Below are positions 61,165 through 64,000 of a DNA stretch of 64,000 bases, piece by piece. A program made the translations under genes and the position numbers. Each line of letters opens with the position of its first letter. Positions within the stretch are counted from its first letter, which is position 1. The DNA is taken from NCBI GenBank assembly GCA_030041295.1, contig JASHOD010000053.1, positions 80,629-144,628 of the forward strand, read 5' to 3'. A model generated the notes under the pieces. It was not told the origin of the DNA. It saw nothing but the letters and a program-made list of their open reading frames with translations, and searched no databases. The stretch comes from Nitrososphaerales archaeon. Its GTDB lineage: Archaea > Thermoproteota > Nitrososphaeria > Nitrososphaerales > CADDZS01.

Positions 61165-62338
61165 ATGGACAACGCAACAGTAAGTAAATACCGAAGTTAC
61201 TTTGTCTAAATTGACAAAGTAACTTTTCTTGCGGCATGTTCGCAATCTCCTCTTTCAAAACCTGTCCTCGCTGCCCTAGATCAATACAAGAACGATCTAT
61301 TGGAATATGGGAATCCTTGGGACATGTGGATGGAAAAAGTGGAAGAGTCCAAGAAACTCTTCGCCACTTTGATAAACGCAAGCCCTGATGAAATATGCCC
61401 TAGCTCATGTGTATCGCAGGCTCTCAGTGCTCTACTCAGTGGAATGCACTATACAAAGAGGAGGAACGAGATCGTAGTTAGTGACATGGAGTATCCTACC
61501 ACAAATTTCATCTTCCTGGCACAGCGAAAATACGGCGCAACGGTAAAGACAATCAAGAACAAGGACTGGGATATTTCCGTCGAAAATACAAAAAAATCAG
61601 TGACGAAGAGCACTCTCCTGACAAGTGCAATCCACGTGAGTTCGATGAACGGACTCAAACAAGACATCGGGGAGATTGTTGACATCGCTCACAAAGTCGG
61701 ATCGAATGCATACGTTGACGCTTACCAATCAGTGGGTAACACAAAGATTGACGTAAAAAAGGAGGATATTGATTTCCTCACAACTGGAACACTCAAATAT
61801 TTACTGGCGCTTCCCGGAAGGGCGTTTCTCTACGTCAGGCGGGATCTCATATCAAAATTCGAACCCACAAGCATTGGCTGGTTCTCTCAAACCAACCCCT
61901 TCCTATTCGGAGCGGAAGAGCTAGATTATTCAAAGACGGCTGATCGCTTCCAAAGCGGGATTTGCTCTATTCCAAGTCGCTACGCAACAATCGCGGGACT
62001 CAAAATCATACTAGAGGTTGGGATTTCGAACATTGAAGAAAGAATCAGACAGCTCACAAGGCACGCAATTAAATACGCTGGCGAACTCGGTCTCAAAACG
62101 ATAACTCCAGCGGAAGACTCAAAGAGAGGCGCCATGGTTTCCTTCGGCGTAAGAGACTCACACAAGCTAGAACTGAAACTAAACAGAGAAGATCATCACC
62201 TCTTCCAGGGGTATTGGTCTGAGGATAGCTCCTTACTTCTATAATACAGAAAAGGAAATTGAGAAGGCTGTCTCTCGCATTTACGCACTAAAGGATTACG
62301 AAGGCAAAGTTATCAAAGCTTCGCCTCGTGTTTCTTAG
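61165..62338 (+). pseudogene. Class V aminotransferase gene with nonsense codon and frameshift
   Basis: ATG 61165 begins a frame (KYRSYF) that hits TAA at 61207-61209 and then goes on in the same frame with IDKVTFLAACSQSPLSKPV, the family N-terminus; the next start is TTG 61300. The middle is normal: EIVVSDMEYPTTNFIFLAQR, DAYQSVGNTKIDVKKED and the PLP-lysine in TTGTLKYLLALPGR. Near the 3' end the frame ends at 62244, while the +1 frame continues GLRIAPYFYNTEKEIEKAV, the family C-terminus, to TAG 62336. Two lesions make it a likely pseudogene, unless both are sequencing errors. Isopenicillin-N-epimerase/cysteine-desulfurase-like. Confidence 0.75.
61194..61225. repeat. Perfect 13-bp inverted repeat with a 6-nt loop
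   Basis: AAGTTACTTTGTC at 61194-61206 and GACAAAGTAACTT at 61213-61225 match exactly around the loop TAAATT, followed by TTCTT. The loop contains the in-frame TAA of the aminotransferase gene. It could be an attenuator-like hairpin or the result of a template-switch mutation. Confidence 0.75.
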
Positions 62339-62438
62339 AAAGTCGAGCTACAATAAATACACCAATATTTCCTTGTAGAAGAGAACAACACATATCTCAG
62401 CGCAGATTTCTTTTTTCCTTCCTTTCTATCTTGCAGGA

Positions 62439-63638
62439 GTGGATTATCTAGAAATGCCGAAGTCATCCATCTTTGACAACGATTTCGACGACTTGACTCT
62501 TGACCATGCGGATAACGTGTCAAAGATAGTCTCTAGATCCGGGTCCAAATGGCAACCGATTCTCAATTGCGCTCTTGCGGAGGCTGATACAAACGCTCCG
62601 AGTGTCGTAAAGAACGCATTGATAAGGGCAATCAATCAAAATATGAGCCACTATGCCGATCCGCGTGGACATTCGGAGTTTCTAAGGGCAATCTCGACGT
62701 ACTTTTCAAAGGCGCGGCACGCTCGAATCGATCCTGATACGGAAATCTTGAGCACGGTTGGTAGCGGTGAAGCAATTTATCTTGCACTGTGCGGGATATT
62801 GACAAAGCCGGGCTTCGAAGCGATAATTCCAGACCCGTCCTACCACGGGTTTGAACCCCGCGTCAAATACCTGAATGGGGAAGTCGCGTTTATACGGCTC
62901 GGAGGTCCGCTCGAAGATCCGCATATTGATCTCGACAATCTAAACTCCCTTATTCATAAACACAAGACAAGAGCTATTCTAATTTGCAACCCGAATAACC
63001 CGACAGGCATCGTATACTCTGACAAAGAAATCAAAAATATTGTCTCGTTGGCCAAGGATCATGGTATAGTAGTTTTGTTTGATGAAAATTACGCTGAACT
63101 TGTTTACGACAATAGGAGATTCTTTTCCGCGGCGAGCCTCTTTCAAAATTACAAGGAAAATATCGTAATTGTTAGCGGCCTATCGAAGACTTTCGGCATG
63201 TCGGGCTTTAGATTAGGGTATGTCATTGGAAATCAGAAACTCATTTCATATCTAAAGAAAATTGGATTTGAAATTCATGGAGCGGTTTGTACTCACGACC
63301 AAATTGCCGGAGCGGCTGCCTTGAATCACTATAGTGAAATTACCTCGAGACTTAGGCGCATTTACGAACCAAGGAGGACACTGGCGCTCAACCTTCTAAG
63401 AGAGAAAGCAGGTTTGGAATGCGAGGATATTCAAAGTGGACTCACAGCATTCCCTTCAATTCCAAGGGCATTCAAAGGAGATTCGGACCTCTTTTGCACT
63501 GATCTCCTTCGAAAGTGCCATGTATTTGTCAACTATGGCAGAGAATTCGGAATCCATGGTGAAGGTCATTTCCGCTTTTGTTTTGGAATATCTGAAGTGA
63601 GAATGCGGCTTGCGATTGATAGAATGAGTTCTGTGTAG
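62439..63638 (+). CDS. Aminotransferase, class I/II
   Basis: 399 residues from GTG 62439. ILNCALAEADTNAPSVVKNALIRAI, SHYADPRGHSEFLRAISTYF, ILICNPNNPTGIVYSDKE, VLFDENYAELVYD and the PLP-lysine in VSGLSKTFGMSGFRLGYV are in order. Closest in wording to aspartate/alanine-type enzymes of the IalphaA group. Intact, unlike its upstream neighbour. Follows the class V gene by 100 bp. Confidence 0.9.
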   Translation: MDYLEMPKSSIFDNDFDDLTLDHADNVSKIVSRSGSKWQPILNCALAEADTNAPSVVKNALIRAINQNMSHYADPRGHSEFLRAISTYFSKARHARIDPDTEILSTVGSGEAIYLALCGILTKPGFEAIIPDPSYHGFEPRVKYLNGEVAFIRLGGPLEDPHIDLDNLNSLIHKHKTRAILICNPNNPTGIVYSDKEIKNIVSLAKDHGIVVLFDENYAELVYDNRRFFSAASLFQNYKENIVIVSGLSKTFGMSGFRLGYVIGNQKLISYLKKIGFEIHGAVCTHDQIAGAAALNHYSEITSRLRRIYEPRRTLALNLLREKAGLECEDIQSGLTAFPSIPRAFKGDSDLFCTDLLRKCHVFVNYGREFGIHGEGHFRFCFGISEVRMRLAIDRMSSV

Positions 63639-63785
63639 TCTTCGGTTGATTACAAAAAAGAGCTGATAGATTTCCCGCCAATTGTAGAGGCCAATGGTAG
63701 AGGAGCACAATTTTTATAATAGTTACTGTATTCTTACTGTAACAGCAACTGAAATTAGAAACAACAAAAAAGGATATCCACACTC

Positions 63786-64000
63786 TTGTTATCGTCGTTG
63801 CTTGCAAGAAAGTCAATCAAACAAAACTATTCTTCTCCTTCATTAGAAGTACTTTCACTAATGCAAGAGTATCGGGGAATAACAAATGATGCGATTAGAA
63901 TCGGTATTGCCAATAATAATCTCTCAAACCTAAAGAAGCTATCGAAGCTAACATACAAAGAACTAAAGCGATACAAAGACATACCTTCTTGCTACAAGCT
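63786..64000 (+). CDS. IS605-type OrfB/TnpB-like protein, N-terminal part (runs off the window)
   Basis: From TTG 63786 (or 63798) an open frame continues to the right edge. LMQEYRGITNDAIRIGIANN and LSKLTYKELKRYKDIPSCY match the helical N-terminal region of archaeal OrfB/TnpB proteins (EYR-x-x-NDAIRIG, KL-x-x-x-Y-x-EL-x-x-Y). These proteins are RNA-guided nucleases of IS200/IS605 or IS1341-type elements. The catalytic part lies outside the window, so activity and partner TnpA cannot be judged. Confidence 0.6.
   Translation, partial: MLSSLLARKSIKQNYSSPSLEVLSLMQEYRGITNDAIRIGIANNNLSNLKKLSKLTYKELKRYKDIPSCYK

Noticed and set aside
63724..63742. Two TTACTGTA copies as the start of a CRISPR or terminal repeat
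   Set aside because: Only two 8-bp direct copies 3 bp apart; no spacer-repeat pattern and no inverted partner within the window.

Overview
The window looks like a piece of an archaeal chromosome, most likely from a heterotrophic member of the Thaumarchaeota/TACK group. The reasons are a Dpo4-type Y-family polymerase, frequent TTG/GTG starts, TATA-like boxes about 25-30 bp upstream of many starts (leaderless transcripts), Ser/Thr-stalked surface proteins, ferredoxin-linked 2-oxoacid oxidation, and a small protein family (43271-43660) that I associate with Thaumarchaeota. No ammonia-oxidation genes, rRNA, tRNA or CRISPR array were seen. The taxonomic call is inference.

Region 1 (1-18.9 kb) is catabolic. 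The tail of an FGGY (LsrK-like) kinase is followed by an LsrF-like aldolase. Next come peptide or amide genes: an M24 Xaa-Pro peptidase, an MFS carrier, an M29-like metalloprotein, a DUF917 protein, a complete DppBCDF transporter with its substrate-binding protein, an M20 amidohydrolase, an aldehyde dehydrogenase and an F420/NADP-reductase-like protein. An HxlR regulator closes the region.

Region 2 (19-36.9 kb) is accessory. It holds small unknown proteins, an Asp-box propeller, an Ntn asparaginase, SRPBCC proteins, a methyltransferase, a surface NHL-repeat protein, DUF72, an alpha/beta hydrolase and Dpo4. It also contains many interrupted genes: an in-frame amber, a broken antitoxin/toxin pair, a CsbD-like gene with two compensating shifts and a MarR-like remnant. 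A module of a three-TM protein plus a soluble ~110-residue protein occurs twice.

Region 3 (37-49 kb) has a MarR-ABC-2 exporter operon, an HD-like protein, a FAD amine oxidase with no ordinary start codon, an aminotransferase, and a minus-strand beta-oxidation-like operon. That operon encodes two acyl-CoA dehydrogenases, an unusual enoyl-CoA hydratase, a thiolase-fold protein without the catalytic Cys, and a DUF35 protein.

Region 4 (49-63.6 kb) carries a four-subunit 2-oxoacid:ferredoxin oxidoreductase. Downstream, on the minus strand, lies a six-gene operon: molybdopterin oxidoreductase, MoaD-like protein with GGG tail, four-cluster Fe-S protein, SdhA-like and SdhB-like subunits, and an aminotransferase. 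A divergent amino-acid permease and two more aminotransferases follow. I read regions 3-4 as amino-acid (perhaps aromatic or branched-chain) uptake, transamination, oxidative decarboxylation to acyl-CoA and further oxidation. The permease and the class V aminotransferase are both interrupted, and the window ends inside an IS605-type OrfB/TnpB gene.
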